A stretch of 64,000 nt of DNA from Pocillopora verrucosa (Eukaryota > Cnidaria > Anthozoa > Scleractinia > Pocilloporidae): contig NC_089316.1 of the NCBI RefSeq assembly GCF_036669915.1, positions 3,439,243-3,503,242 on the forward strand. The letters run 5' to 3'. The notes under the pieces are model-generated. The model searched no databases, was not told the DNA's origin, and was given only the letters and a program-made list of their open reading frames with translations. Positions 1-12,300 of the stretch are shown in pieces. Every line of letters starts with the position of its first letter. Positions within the stretch are counted from its first letter, which is position 1. Both the position numbers and the translations under genes were made by a program.

Positions 1-359
1 CAACGATGAATGTTTAAATAAAGAGACTATGTGGAATCTTGCAAAGCTGTCAAATTATATCAATTTCAAAGAATGTAAAATTAATCTGAAAATTCAAGAA
101 ATGCTCATTACATGCCGGCAATGTGGGAAGTTATTCACAAAACATGTTTGGAAGGATTCATGATGAATCCTGCTTATTGATCAAATTATTGGGTGACAAC
201 TTGCTAAAAATCCTTCTATAATGGCAGAATGTAATATTCAACATACATGTATGCTAGATAACATGGCAAACATATTCAGAGATGAATTCAATATTCTTCT
301 CCTATCTTCCAGCATGGTCCAAGCAAAGAAGACAGCACTAGAAATTAGCACAAGAATAT
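1..359. other. 3' flank of the PPM1K-like gene
   Basis: No coding potential is seen on either strand. By position this is the 3' UTR or downstream flank of the minus-strand phosphatase gene, whose stop codon is at 360-362. I see no canonical AATAAA on the minus strand here, so the poly(A) site may lie outside the window or use a variant signal. Confidence 0.4.
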
Positions 360-3089
360 TTAGATATAATTAATTCTCATGTTTTTCAATAAGCTGTGCT
401 CTTTTGAAACCTTCTGTTTGGGTTTTTTGGTCCAGAGTCTCAGAGGAATTACTATCGCAGTCATATTGTCCTCTGAACCATATTGTATTGCACAATGTGT
501 CAGAATATTAGCAGCATGTTCAGCATCGGGGCAAGTCTGCACAAGGTGAGTAATCTCCTCATCTGACATAACATGTGAGACACCATCAGTATGCAAAACA
601 ATGAAAGAATCTGTGCTGAGATCCAGTTTAAATTGTTGTATTTCAGGGATGGCAATGACTCCGTAGGGCTTCAGATGAAAGTCACCAACTGAGCGAGTCA
701 TCGCAAGCTTTCCATTAACCTTTGGAGAATTTAATCCCCAATCAATCCATCCATTGAACACCTTTATTCTTTGCTGCTCATCTTCTCTGGATGGGTGATG
801 TGCAATTGTCATTGAGACTGCTTCACCCAGTCGGCACATTAATGCACTACTGTCTCCAACACTAGCTACTGTAAGATCTGTACCATTTTGTAAGAGAGCT
901 ACAGTCGCTGTAGTACCACAGTGCAATATGTTCCTCTCATGACCTACAACAGAACCACATGAATATATTTCAAAGCTCCTCAGCCAATAACTCTTTCACT
1001 TCCATGAGTGACCAAGATAGAATTTCTCTTTACAGTATCAATACAATGTCAAGCAAACTAGTGATGAGACTAAAAAAAAAAATCAATAATCAGTTGATCC
1101 AAAACCAAATTCTCCACACTAACATAAGAATTATATGGTATATAATAAGGAGAATTACGTAAAGGATCTAGTGAGTAAATGGGTTGACAGATTTAGTGGA
1201 AAATATGCATACTCAAAAATTAAAATTACCAAATTTTAGATTTCGTGAGTATCTGTCTGAGCACCTGTCTTTGTGTTAACTACAGTAGAGAAATCCTAAA
1301 GTTGCTCGAGGATTTGTTAAAAGATCAAGAGACTGAAAATTTGTCCAGACAATTTTCATGCTACCCTAGAACAAGGGTCTGCAGCCCCACCGAATCCCTA
1401 CTGCACCTTCTCACCCCATGCAAGTTATTGAAATTTTGTCTCTGCTAAGTTATCCCTCTGTAACAAAAAACTTAGGAAAATGATGAAGAACAAAGAAATA
1501 TTATGTGATAAAGAATGCTTCAAACCTCAATTAAAATGCTGATGAATATTTCCAGATAACCCCGTACCTCATTCTACATAAAGGTCTTTGACAAAAGGAA
1601 CAATAGCTAACACGACCTTTGGGACTACGGCTTTGTCTTAGAATAGTGTGAGGTTGGACAGATTTATTTCCAGAACGCTTTCCAACTGCACGCTGCTACG
1701 TTGGAAAGCACTTATCCCCCGCCGTTACTGGGAAGAAGTACATTAGTAGTTTATTTGTTATCATTATTTTGCCTTCTAGTAAACCTTCTTCACCCTTATC
1801 ACTGTATCCAATAACTATGTCTCCCTAGAGAAACTGTGTTCGCGTAACGAACAAAAACATAGCAAACAATTACATAACGTTTCTCCTAAACCAAAGCACC
1901 AACATGCTTTCTACGAGAATGGCCGTACCGTAGCAAATATATCAACAATCCCCACTGTGCCCCTCTTCACATCACATTAATCAAAATACGGTGGATATAC
2001 AAACAATCGGAAATTATCTGAAATGAAGGGTGAAATCGCGCCAAACGAATGCAGATCGAAACTTCGAAGCAGTGACGCACGTAGAAAGTTTCCTTCCATA
2101 ATATTGATGGTACCAGTGAGCAAAACTTCTAGAAAACGGTGAAATTTGAATCCACTCCACAATAAAATATTTTGGCGAAGAAACTAGTGTCATTCAACGA
2201 ATCCAGACAATATTATGTTGTAGAAGTATCTAATACGAGCACGTGCTAAACACAACGAAAGTGAATATTATGTAAACTGTTTTCTTTCTAACCGGATGAC
2301 AATCTAACAACTGAACTGAGTAAAACTAGAGAATTACCACTAAAATATCTAAGCTCATTCCGTCAAAATATATGGGGCGCCTTAACGAGCGTAACAGGTC
2401 AGACGTGAGTAAAATTCCAATCAGTTTTCAGCGTGTACCGTACATAATTCCTGTTGTTTACAACTACTTCGTACCTTACCTTTCTCAATAAGCCACTCAC
2501 AGTATTCCTTCAAATCGTTGTTACACTTAATAAAAGCTTCCACTAATACACTTTCAATACTTTTATCGCTTCTGTAAAAGTTCTTTATACAATCATGAAG
2601 ATGTTCGCTCACAAACTCCACAGCCACTGATCCACCATGGCCGTCGAACACGGCAAAGTAATACAAGTCTGGTTCTAGTTCTAAAATTTTGTAACAGTCC
2701 TCATTCGCTTCCCGTTGTCCTTTCGCAGTACTTTTTCCAACCGTGTCTACCGAAACATTGTGAAGAAAAGATTTGGCTTCAGCGTCGTGCCAAGCACCTA
2801 AATCATCGAAAGGGTTCGAAACAACATGATCACCGCCGCCATCGCTCCACAAGCGAACGCTCGATATTTCGCTGTTAGTGGAAGTTTCGCCGGAGAAACT
2901 TCGCGAAAATTTTTTTAGAACTGTAGAGTACTGAATTCTGTAGTTTCTTCGAATAATTCTGGGCAGAGAATGCTCTCCGATTCGGGCAAGACCCGAAATT
3001 CTACGGCACAACATGCTCTTGTTTGGACCCTGAACTAGGAAGACTTTACAATGTTTTGCTCTGGATGACGAAATATTCGATTTACACAT
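360..3089 (-). CDS. PPM1K: PPM1K-like mitochondrial PP2C serine/threonine phosphatase
   Basis: Two coding exons, 3089-2480 and 943-360, join in frame through a GTAAGG donor and a TTGTAG acceptor to give about 397 residues; human PPM1K has 372. In vertebrates PPM1K is the matrix phosphatase that activates branched-chain keto-acid dehydrogenase; the same role here is inferred. PP2C metal-site motifs are visible: NED near residue 130, DGHGG at 149-153, then HTDG and SEDN towards the C-terminus. The blocks CGTTATVALL and AMTRSVGD closely match human PPM1K as I recall it. The first 70 residues are rich in Arg, Ser and Lys with few acids, as in a mitochondrial presequence; a second Met at residue 26 (3014) begins an even more typical one and could be the real start. 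The usual GDSRA motif reads GDSSA. The gene lies head to head with the Dpy-30-motif gene. Confidence 0.9.
985..1175. repeat. TTAA-type MITE fragment in PPM1K intron
   Basis: This is a degraded member of the short repeat family that recurs through the window (for example 11877-12086 and 23935-24144). It keeps the diagnostic stretches about gagtgaccaagacagaattt, the gatgag core and the Trp-less ggatcaactaataatc block in reverse orientation. The rest of the 1.5-kb intron (944-2479) shows nothing else I can name. Confidence 0.6.
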
Positions 3090-3941
3090 GAATAGGATTA
3101 TAATAAGATTTGTGATTGGCTAGTTTATGCTTCTATAAAAAATAACTTCTAATTGGTCACATCTTGAGACGACGCCTCCTTCCTGCCCTCAGTCCCAAGT
3201 GCACGTCGTCGCGCGCGACACGAGAGTTTGCACGAGTGTTTTTCGTGCAACGCGGCCCAACTCTTGCAGTTTTCACTTAAGAAAGAAGGATTTTTTTCAC
3301 ATTGCCAACGAGGAGGATATGTGATAATTTAAAGGTAATTATGAAAATTTCGCGGAAACAAATTGATTTTTTTCAATGTTGAAGCACATTGCAAAATTTG
3401 AGTTTCTTTCCTAAAGACATGCTGCAATCAGACCAGGTCAAAATACTTCCTCAAACTGCGAAAATGAATCATATCAGGATGTCATTCTATGTAAAATTTA
3501 AAAAAAAGTTGTATGATAACCAGTGGTAGATCCAGACCTTGAGTTAAGCTGGGGGAAGCGGCGGTTTTTCGTCGCTTACCCTGCCGGCTTTTCTTCCTTC
3601 TGCGATTCTTTGTTTGTTTGTTTGCTTGTTTTTTCTACCCAAAATGGGGGAATGGGGGGGGGGGTAGGCGAACCTCCCCTGGCCCTTCCCCTAGATCCGT
3701 CACCGGTAACGTGTTCTTAAGTTGAGTCTTCACTGAAGAGGATCTAAAAATCACGAATAAAAGCACACATTGTTAACACATACATGATGCATGTTTGGAG
3801 TAAGTGCGTTTGTATTGCCTGCATTGCATCAGTACAGCGGGCTTCGTAACCGTGGTTACAAGCCTCGAAGAGACACAAGAAGGTCTTTGCTGCCGGTAAC
3901 TCAGCAGTTCCAAGGACTTTCTCTCGCTTTTGTCGTCAAAA
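3090..3941. promoter_or_regulatory. Shared upstream region of PPM1K-like and DYDC-like genes
   Basis: The 852 bp between two divergent start codons must hold both promoters and 5' UTRs. An inverted CCAAT box (gattggc) lies at about 3113-3119, near the phosphatase start, with a second at about 3152. The segment around 3200-3260 is locally GC-rich with several CG dinucleotides. No TATA box is convincing. Part of the interval is taken by a short inverted-repeat element at 3521-3705. Confidence 0.45.
3521..3705. repeat. MITE with CAGTGG terminal inverted repeats
   Basis: About 185 bp begin with cagtggtagatccag and end with its imperfect inverse (ctagatccgtcaccg). The interior is G-rich on one side and C-rich on the other. 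A half copy with the related terminus caatggcggaaccagg is present near 19871. These look like non-autonomous DNA transposons, but the superfamily is not clear. Confidence 0.6.
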
Positions 3942-6900
3942 ATGGACTCTGAATATCTCAAAAAACACGTCGGAAAAGCTCTTGCCTCTGGTTTAGCTGA
4001 AATAGCGGAGAAAAGACCAGTAGATCCCATTGAATATTTAGCTCACTGGCTACGAAAATACGTTGAAAATGAAGAGTTTGCAAAGAAGGTATTATGTGTG
4101 GCAAATTTGGTTTTATGTATTGTTTCACAGTCCGTATCTACTACTGTTATATTTTGACCCTATGAAAATAGTCATAGTTGTTTCAGACGGAAACACGACG
4201 TTTTTAATCCCTTCAGTAATACAAAAAAATGGCGAAAGTTATTACTTAAACGTTGTGTAAAATATTGACTTCAGTGTGGGAAGAATTAAGAAATGTTTTG
4301 GCGACATGTGTTTGTATAAAGAAGTTTGTCATTGCTTTGGTTGCAAATACGGAATACGAACAACTATGTGATGATATTTTAAGTTAACTGGTAAACTTGA
4401 GATCCTTGTTCCCAAATTTTTTGGTCCTGTAGATAAGGAGCTAAGAAAAATTGTTTTTTTTTTCCTTGGTGTATTATGTTTGTAGGAACTAGAAGAAAAA
4501 AAGGCTCTTGAGAAAGAGAGACAAGAAGCTGAAGAGGAGCTTATTAGAGAACAGAAACGGAAAGAGGAAGCTGAATTGATTGCACGGCAAGAAGCATTTG
4601 AGAAGGCTGCCAATGAGGAGGTTGTGCTTGATCAAACACCAAGGCCGATTCCACCAGAAGTCACTGGGACATTGGCTCCTGTTGCAGAGGGAGATGAAGT
4701 AGAAGGTGAGTAAAGGCAAAGGAATACGATGTTGAAAAATGTAGAGTGACTATTAATTGAAGACTGTGACATTAAAACTTCTCTCTTGCCAATTTTTATC
4801 AGGTAGTGAGGCTGAATGAGTATGCAGTATTATTTGTACAATGTATTTGTAGCTGTGAAGTATCATCAATCAAGTGTCTCAAAATCCGGTGAAGACAAGC
4901 AGTATAGCTGATAAAACATCATGAACTTAAAGTAAATGCTGTGAGGTATAATTATTCAAACTCAATTTGCTGGACAGAAAATAATAGTGCAGCAGTTATT
5001 TAAATGACCTTTTACCTCATTACAAAATTATGTTTTGTCTTTTTCTGTAGTAACAATAGTAAGACTCTAAGGAGAGAGAATGTTATATAATGGTAATTGA
5101 ACTGAGTGGAGTGCAATTTGGGCTGAAATAATATGCGTGATTATTTGTCTTTTATTTGTAATTTATCTTTGTATTAGTATTTAATTTAAGAGGACCCTCC
5201 TGTAAACCACTTTTGTGACGCTGGCATCCTCATTAAAGATTATAGTATATATATGATTCCAAAATTGAACGAGCGCGCAGCGCGAGTTCGATTTGAAATC
5301 ACAAGTATGATTTCAGACCAAAATTGCACAACACGAGGTTCAATTACCACTTTATTACATCCATTTTGAAATCGCCCAAATACAGGACTTGGTCAGTTCA
5401 AATATTTTATTAATACAATACTGAGCTGGTTTGATATTAAATTCATCCATTTTTTGGGAGGAAAAAATAAGAGTTTTGGAAACAAAAGTTGCAAAATTTG
5501 CCACATGATAATCCATGTCTTTCATCTTCCTGCAATATGATCAGTTACTTTAAACAAGCCTTGAAGTCTGATTGGTTGTTTTGTTTTTAGTGTAGCCTCC
5601 TCATTGGCTGGGGAAAAGATGCGATTTAAAGCAAAAAATGGTGCAATTTGTTAATAAATCGCACCAATTAGAGCCAATCAGATTACAGGGACCATCAGTG
5701 ATTTCAAAATGGGTGTAATAAATAGGAATATTGTTTGAAGAGTTCTTTTTTTCTGGGCTTTGCCTAATCCTTTAACCCTCTAACTCCCAGTGGTGATGAA
5801 CATGAAACTTCTTCTAGTAATATCCGTACATTATTCAGCAAACAGGTGATGAGAATATTCAAACTTATTGGGTAGAAGCTGCTATCTAGATCTTGCACCA
5901 AGTTCTCATAACTAATTTACAAGGAAATCTGTAGCAGCTAGAGGGGAGAATTAACAATCAGATCTTGGGAGTTAAAGGGTTAACCTTACCAGCATAGTTG
6001 CCGAAAAGTTAGTAATTGTAACACATCAAGTTGCCCAAAAGTCATCTCATCCAAAGTCATGTCTCCCAAAACTAGAGTTTATCTTGATTTAACTCCAAAT
6101 TCTCCTAACTAAAATATTAGAAAATGTATAATGGCTCGAAGAGGGAATAAATAATTAGATAATTTCCTAATAAAGCATCTAAGTATTTAAATCAGAATAA
6201 GGATCTAATAAAAACTTGCTGTATTACTCAAACTTTGAATCTCTATCAACTGATAAGTCAATACAGAATAAAAAATGTTAATCATTTGATTTAAGTTGTT
6301 AATTTCTAACAATTAAACTGTGACTGTGATACTAAGATTTTCTGTTTTATTTGTAATGCAGCTGGTCAAAGGAAGCCAGACAATGAATAACTCAGATGCA
6401 TGCTTCAAATAATAACCAACAACTGAAGATGTCTTCACCATCATTAATATCGTTTTGAAAGTTTTCCCTTTGAGATAGTTTAATTTCAAACATTTTTAAT
6501 GATTGTTTTGTTATTAACATTACATGTTACAAAAATTTTTAAAGATTTTATGATTGTAACTATCATTTATTATATTCTGAAACTGTTAAATACTGATAAC
6601 ATAAAGTTATTCCTCAATTCAAATTTTACTGGAGAGTTTTAATGCAATTTATTAGAAAAATATTCATTGAAGATGATAATTATGGAAATTGTGCAAATAA
6701 TGTAGATTCACAAATTATGAAATATATAATTTTAAATTCACTCTACATTGATAAACTTAAAGGTTAGATATTGGCTCTTTGACCCAAATGTTATCATGAT
6801 AAATTATTGATCAGAGAGCTTTATAACAGTTAAAGTTTGTTCAGTGACATGTTACTTGTTTTTTAAAGAGAACAATTTCATATTCGTGCAAAGTGAAGTG

Positions 6901-8476
6901 TCTGAGATAAGAAATAAAATGATCTGAAGTGCCTATACTAGACTGTACAAATTAAACTTTCTTAATGACTTGTAACTTGGATTGATGGCCTTCTTAAGAG
7001 AAGCCATTTGCTACAATCTCATCAAGCAAGAAACACCTAGCTTGCAATTTGATGCAAATTAGTTGGAAATTCAATAAATGAATGCCTGTTGGATTTACCT
7101 AATGTATAATATTTCTGTTTTGAACTCTGTTCTGAACTCCTTTCTTTTCCTTGCTTTTTCTGTTGGTTTTTTTTGTTTTGTTTTGGTTGGTTACCTTAGA
7201 TTTCTTTTCTTTTCTTTCCTTGGATTTCTTTTTTTACCACCACTGGGTCAATGTATTTTTTAAATTCAATTTGAGGTATTCTTCAGGCTATAGAGACAAT
7301 GTAGACAAGCCTTCTTTCTGAAACAATTATTCTGTATTTCTTGTGCTTAAGCTTTGACAAAAAGGGAAGGGTCTCCAAAGGAAGCATGCAGTTTGCAGGC
7401 AAAGTTTAAGTACTCACCTTAGAAGTGCCTCAGGCATTACTGGAATGTTTCATCAGAGAGAAAAATAGTACATGTCAGAGTATCACATGAGCAGAATTTA
7501 TTTAAGTATAGGATCTCTTTAAATCCCTGTGGAGTGTGGGAAAACAGAGGTGGTTCTTTAAAATCTTAAGGAGTAAGGTCCATAATGTAGATGCAGTCTC
7601 TTTGTCATATTCATATCCTCTCTTCTTGGTGCTTAACACTGCCCCCCCCCCCTAACACCACTCCAGGGATATAAAAAGCCATGATGAAATTTGAAAATTG
7701 AAATTTCTCTGTTTTAATCAATCAAACAAATAGATCAAGACAATAAAGCAGAAGAGGCAGAGAAGACTACTGAGGAAGCTGCACCAACTGGTGAAGGTGA
7801 AGGTGGTGAGGCTGCTGCAGCTTCTGCTGAGAAGACTGATGAGGCGGCAAAGCCAGAGGGAGAGGAAAAGAAGGAAGGGGAGGGGGAGGAGCCGGCAAAG
7901 GAGACAGATGGGGAGGAAAAGCCTACAGAAGGAGAGACAAAGGAGGGGGAAGGGGAAGTGGAGCAAGCAGGAGAGAAGCAAGAGGGGGAAGCAGCTGAGG
8001 ATGAAAAAAAAGAGGGAGAAGCAGCGGAAGATGAGAAAAAAGAGGATCAACCTGAAACAGAAGGTGAGTCAAATGGAGGAAAAAATGGATTCATCATCAT
8101 CATCACTTTATTTGGTAATGCAGGTTACAAATTGGCATGTTTTTTAATGGCTCTCTAAAGCTGCAACCCTTGCCAAGTTTTATCGCAACACCCACTCTCA
8201 GCAACTTTGCCTTGGAAAAAGTTGAAATATGGCAAGAATCTTAATGAGGATTGTGGTTCACTTCTCATTTTCAAGTCCCTTTTTATATTAATAGAGAAAC
8301 ATTTTTCTGGTCAAGATATCTTATCTTTGCCATCCATGTTTTCTTCAGCAGCAGAGCCAGCACCTGCAAATAAAGGGGATGAAACAACGGATGCAGAACC
8401 AGAACCAGCACCAGCTGCTGAAGAACAGGCAGACCCTGCAGCTCAAACAGAAGAACCTGAAGTGCCTCAGGAATAA
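3942..8476 (+). CDS. DYDC1: DPY30-motif protein, DYDC1/2-like, with acidic tail
   Basis: Four coding exons (3942-4088, 4486-4705, 7734-8063, 8349-8476) join in consistent phase to about 274 residues. Residues 5-45 carry the Dpy-30 motif, including [13 protein letters not shown], nearly the same as in vertebrate DYDC1. This short helical hairpin mediates dimerisation and docking on amphipathic helices; DYDC proteins are linked to sperm and cilia, while DPY30 itself serves histone methyltransferase complexes. Exon 2 encodes a charged coiled coil (about residues 50-105). Exons 3 and 4 encode a long tail made almost only of Glu, Lys, Gly, Ala and Pro, with a repeated [10 protein letters not shown] unit and a final Ala-Glu-Pro-rich segment. 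The first ATG in frame (3942) is used; the frame upstream has no other ATG. The symbol is by similarity, and DYDC1 and DYDC2 cannot be told apart. Confidence 0.88.
4803..4819 (+). other. Possible alternative last exon of DYDC-like gene (1)
   Basis: A pyrimidine-rich acceptor ending at 4802 would join exon 2 (phase 1) to a tiny exon encoding GSEAE and then TGA. This would end the protein after about 78 residues, without the acidic tail. It is only 97 bp downstream of the exon 2 donor, so intron size is near the lower limit. Prediction from splice signals only. Confidence 0.35.
5351..5722. repeat. Inverted-repeat element in DYDC-like intron
   Basis: A 372-bp segment begins with a 23-bp terminal repeat (tttattacatccattttgaa...) and ends with its inverse, with one mismatch. 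This is the form of a MITE. Immediately to its left (about 5253-5345) is a fragment of another dispersed repeat, with the phrase atgatttcagaccaaaattg, seen again near 9860, 10720, 30180 and 31440. No coding capacity is present. Confidence 0.65.
5772..5983. repeat. TTAA-type MITE, diverged subfamily
   Basis: A 212-bp element bounded by TTAA, starting taaccctctaactccca and ending gggagttaaagggttaa. The interior differs from the main family but its right half recurs at about 21975-22064 (gtagcagctagaggggagaa), so there are at least two subfamilies. The TTAA flank and CCCTTT end recall piggyBac-type elements. Confidence 0.7.
6362..6390 (+). other. Possible alternative last exon of DYDC-like gene (2)
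   Basis: The acceptor ttgtaatgcag ends at 6361. Spliced to exon 2 in phase 1, it gives AGQRKPDNE followed by TAA. The following 250 bp are AT-rich, as a 3' UTR would be. Either this or the long acidic tail would be the main isoform; sequence alone cannot decide. Confidence 0.35.
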
Positions 8477-9369
8477 GAATTGTGTAAATTAATATATTAA
8501 ATTTAATATTTTAGTTTTATTTTTCAATACCATATATGTTCATTTTTGTAAATATCTGCTTGCATTTTTATAATCTCTGTTAGTAACAGTTGGTATTATA
8601 CTTTTCCAGCATATTGCACAACGTTTATGACTGTATTAGGATTGCATAACAATTCAAGTGAGAGTTCACCTTGAAAAAAAGTAACAGTTCAGTTGAGTTT
8701 AGTAAACAGACAAATGTAAATTTAAATAAATAGTTTGCATCATTTTACAGCAAGATATTTGTCATTTCAAGGGTGCTTAAGGTAAGGAATGTTGTATTTT
8801 TTTAGGAGCAAAAGTGAAAGGAAATCAAGAGTACATTTTATGAGTTAAGCTAAGTAAATGACTTTGAAAAAGACTTTTAATATGTTAAGGGTTAAGTTCC
8901 ATTCAAGTTTGATATAGGAAATAAACTAAAAGATTTGTTAATCAATAAATCTATTTAAGCTATTTCCGATAACAATTTTCTAAGCAAGACAAAATGTCTG
9001 CACAGGAGAACATTACAAGTAAGTCTGCACATGTTTACTTAGAGTCCCTTCAAGGAACGATTTTTGATTTTTTTTTCTTGGAGGATTCGTTTTGATTGAC
9101 CAATGCTCTCAATTAGAGAAAAAAAAGTGGAAAAAAAACAAAAACGAGGAGAGACAGATGGTAAACTCACGGGTGTACCATACATCTTGGCCACCTTCCT
9201 TCTTAACGTCCCGACCCTCTGCTACGGTCTGCGGACCTATCTGTTTTGACTAGGGCCTGGTGCCGAATTTACAATTCTGCGATCTAAGCAAACGTGACAA
9301 AGTGCATCATCAAAATTTGTACAGTAGACATGTAATCTTGTACCCTTTGGAGGCCTTTTCACCAGAATA
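8477..9369. other. Intergenic: DYDC 3' UTR and LRMDA-1 upstream region
   Basis: The left part is an AT-rich 3' UTR with an ATTAAA at 8496-8501 and an AATAAA at 8725-8730 as candidate poly(A) signals. The right part, up to the ATG at 9370, should contain the promoter and 5' UTR of the first LRMDA copy; a stretch around 9170-9260 is richer in GC than its surroundings. No other gene is seen. Confidence 0.4.
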
Positions 9370-12300
9370 ATGGATAGTGCCGAGGTAGCTGTGGTGTTAA
9401 ATGGTACTCAGGTAAGGACTGAAATTTATTTACCGGCGATCTTCGCAGTAACAGCAGTTTGGCACTAGATATCAGCGGAGTATACTTATATAATGATTGC
9501 ATCACGCTTCCGTCCCGAATTGCTGTCTGTGTTCGCTGATTTATTTTATAATTCGCGGTCGATTCATTGTGCATGGTTATGTTTTCATCATGGTTTTCTC
9601 ATTCGATTCTTATTTTTAAGCTTTGATGAATAATCTTTTTTTTTCTCGCTGCTGAAAAGTCGCTGATTACGTGAATTCAATTCGCTTAAACAAGTTCCGG
9701 CTGTGCACATTCCTCCTGTTAAACTTACCCAGAACGATCACATTCAGCTGAGTTTTTGAACAATGTCTCACTCTTTTGCAATTTTGAAGGGTATTAGAGA
9801 CAACATTAGTTGAATTAGTACGGACTGCCGCGATGCGGGAGTCTGATTTTATTAATCACGAGTATGATTACAGACATAATTGGACGACACGAAGTCCTGT
9901 TACCAATTAATCAAAACTATAACAGAATGTGAGAAAGAAACTACACATCGGTTATACGTTTTCATTAAAAAAAAAACAACAACAACAACAACAACGTGAG
10001 CTCGGCGAAATGCGAGACAATAGCGCACGCATATGACGCGTTCTGTCCACTTACACAGGTATGACGTGTGAACTGTCTCTTAAACTGTCCTATTATATCT
10101 TCCAATTTCAAGTATGATGCGTACACTGTCCTATTAGTGCTGAAATCGGGCTGGTGAGAACCATTTATGTTCGAGAATTTTGTTATAGTTTTGATTACAT
10201 CTTGAATGTACACTTCAGACCACCAAGTGTTAGTTAATTTTGAAGGGTTTTAACCCTGTAACTCCCAAGATCTGATTGTTAATTCTCTCCTAGAGCTACT
10301 ACAAATTTCTTTCTTAATCATAACCATTACAAATTCCTTAATTCTTACTGGTGCCTTTGCAGCTTCATTTTTCACGAATCATTCTTTACAGTTGTAATCA
10401 GCCAAAGTAATTGGACAGTTGGCTGTACTCAGACACTTGAAATCGGACAGTTGAAGCAGCCAATCATTCTAGGTCCACTCAGCCAATTCCACCAATCACA
10501 GAATTGATCACAATAACCATAGCAACAACCACTTATCCAAAGAAAACTAGGCAATTTCCAAAATGGAGGAATTTTTTAATAAGAGACATTATCTCCACTG
10601 GAGATATATATTCTAGATGTATTTGTTTTTTGGGAAATTGAAATGGTTATGATTAATTGTGAGAAACAAATTGGACTCCTGCTTCACAGTTATCCAATTT
10701 TGTAAATCACTTGTATGATTAGAGACCAAATTGGACTCCAGTTGGTCCTATCACCATGATTATAAATTGATTACAAGAACTTTGGTGTGAATATGAAGCT
10801 GATCTTCACAGTAATAAACACTTCCTGAGCAGTGCTGAAAATAAGACCTGAAAAAATTTTCATGCCTGTACAGCACGGGATTTGAATGCATGACCTCTGC
10901 GATACCGGTTTTTTTTTCTTTTTTCAGGCCTTATTTTCAATACTGCTCAGGTAGTGTTCATTACAGCAAAGATCACTTTAATATTCATGTCTTTATCTGC
11001 AGTTCACATATATGATTTTCACAGTCATTTATTCATCACTTAACGGGTTTATTTGGAAACAACATAATGACCAACTGCCAGTTGGCTTGTTAGCTCAGTT
11101 GGTCAAATCCCATACAGGCCTAAATTTTTTTCAGACCTTATTTTCACTAATGCTCAGGCAGTGTTCATTGCTGCAAAGATCACCTTCACATTCAAGTCTT
11201 TATCCACAGTTCTCATATGTGATTTTCATATATTCACAGTTAAGAAATTTGTTATTAGGTCAAGCTAACAACTTCTTCTAGAAAAGTTTGAGTATTCACA
11301 CTGCCTGTTTGCTGCACAATGAATGGATAATGTTACATGTTGAATAAACAATGAATGGCAAAGTTACTTGTTAATCACTTCTGGGAGTTGAAGGGTTAAA
11401 CATTCGATGCTATGTTGCAATATTTAAGTAAATATTAAAACTTGATATTGAAGCTTACAAGTGAAGAAAGGATGTGTTTACTCCACAAAATTCAACCAAG
11501 ATGTTGAGATACATCTTTCATTTTGAGCAAAATTTACAAGTATCATCTGATATGACAGTGAATAAAGAGGGCAAGTTTCTAAAGAAATTGTGGTGCAGCA
11601 TCGATGAGGGGTATAACAAGATACAGTTGAACCTGTATTTAACAGTCACCTGCAGGGAATGGCAGGGTGACTGCTTAATCCTTTAACTCCCAAGATTTCA
11701 TGAGTAATTCTCCTTACTATCTCCCATACAATTTATGCAATGTTAGCTTGGAGAATTTGGAATTGGATCAACCAATAATCCCTTAATTGATATTTTTCTT
11801 TATTCTCATCACTTGTCTGCTTGGTATTGTACTGATGATGTAGGGAGAAATTCTGTTTAGGATGTACACATCTTGCTTAACCCTTTAACTCCCATGAGTG
11901 ACCAAGACAGAAATTCTCCTTACAATATCAATACTATATTAAGCAGACAAGTGATGAGAAAAAAGAAAAATATCAATTAGGGGATTATTAGTTGATCCAA
12001 TATCAAATTCTCCAAGCAACATCACAAGAACTGTATGGTAGACAGAAAGGAGAATTACTAATGAGATCTTGGGAGTTAAAGAGTTAAATATACTACTTAC
12101 TTTGACTTTTATTTTATCAACTCAGTTTATAGAACCAAGTTATCAGACAAGAAATAGAATGGTTTTATTTTGATTAATTTTTTTTGGTGAACTTTCCAAT
12201 GTCATTCACAAGTGATCTTGTTAATCAATCAATGGATCCATCATCAACTGGTCTTCATGTTGCAAGCAATCAGTTAATCAGTCAGTTCAATTCATTCTAC

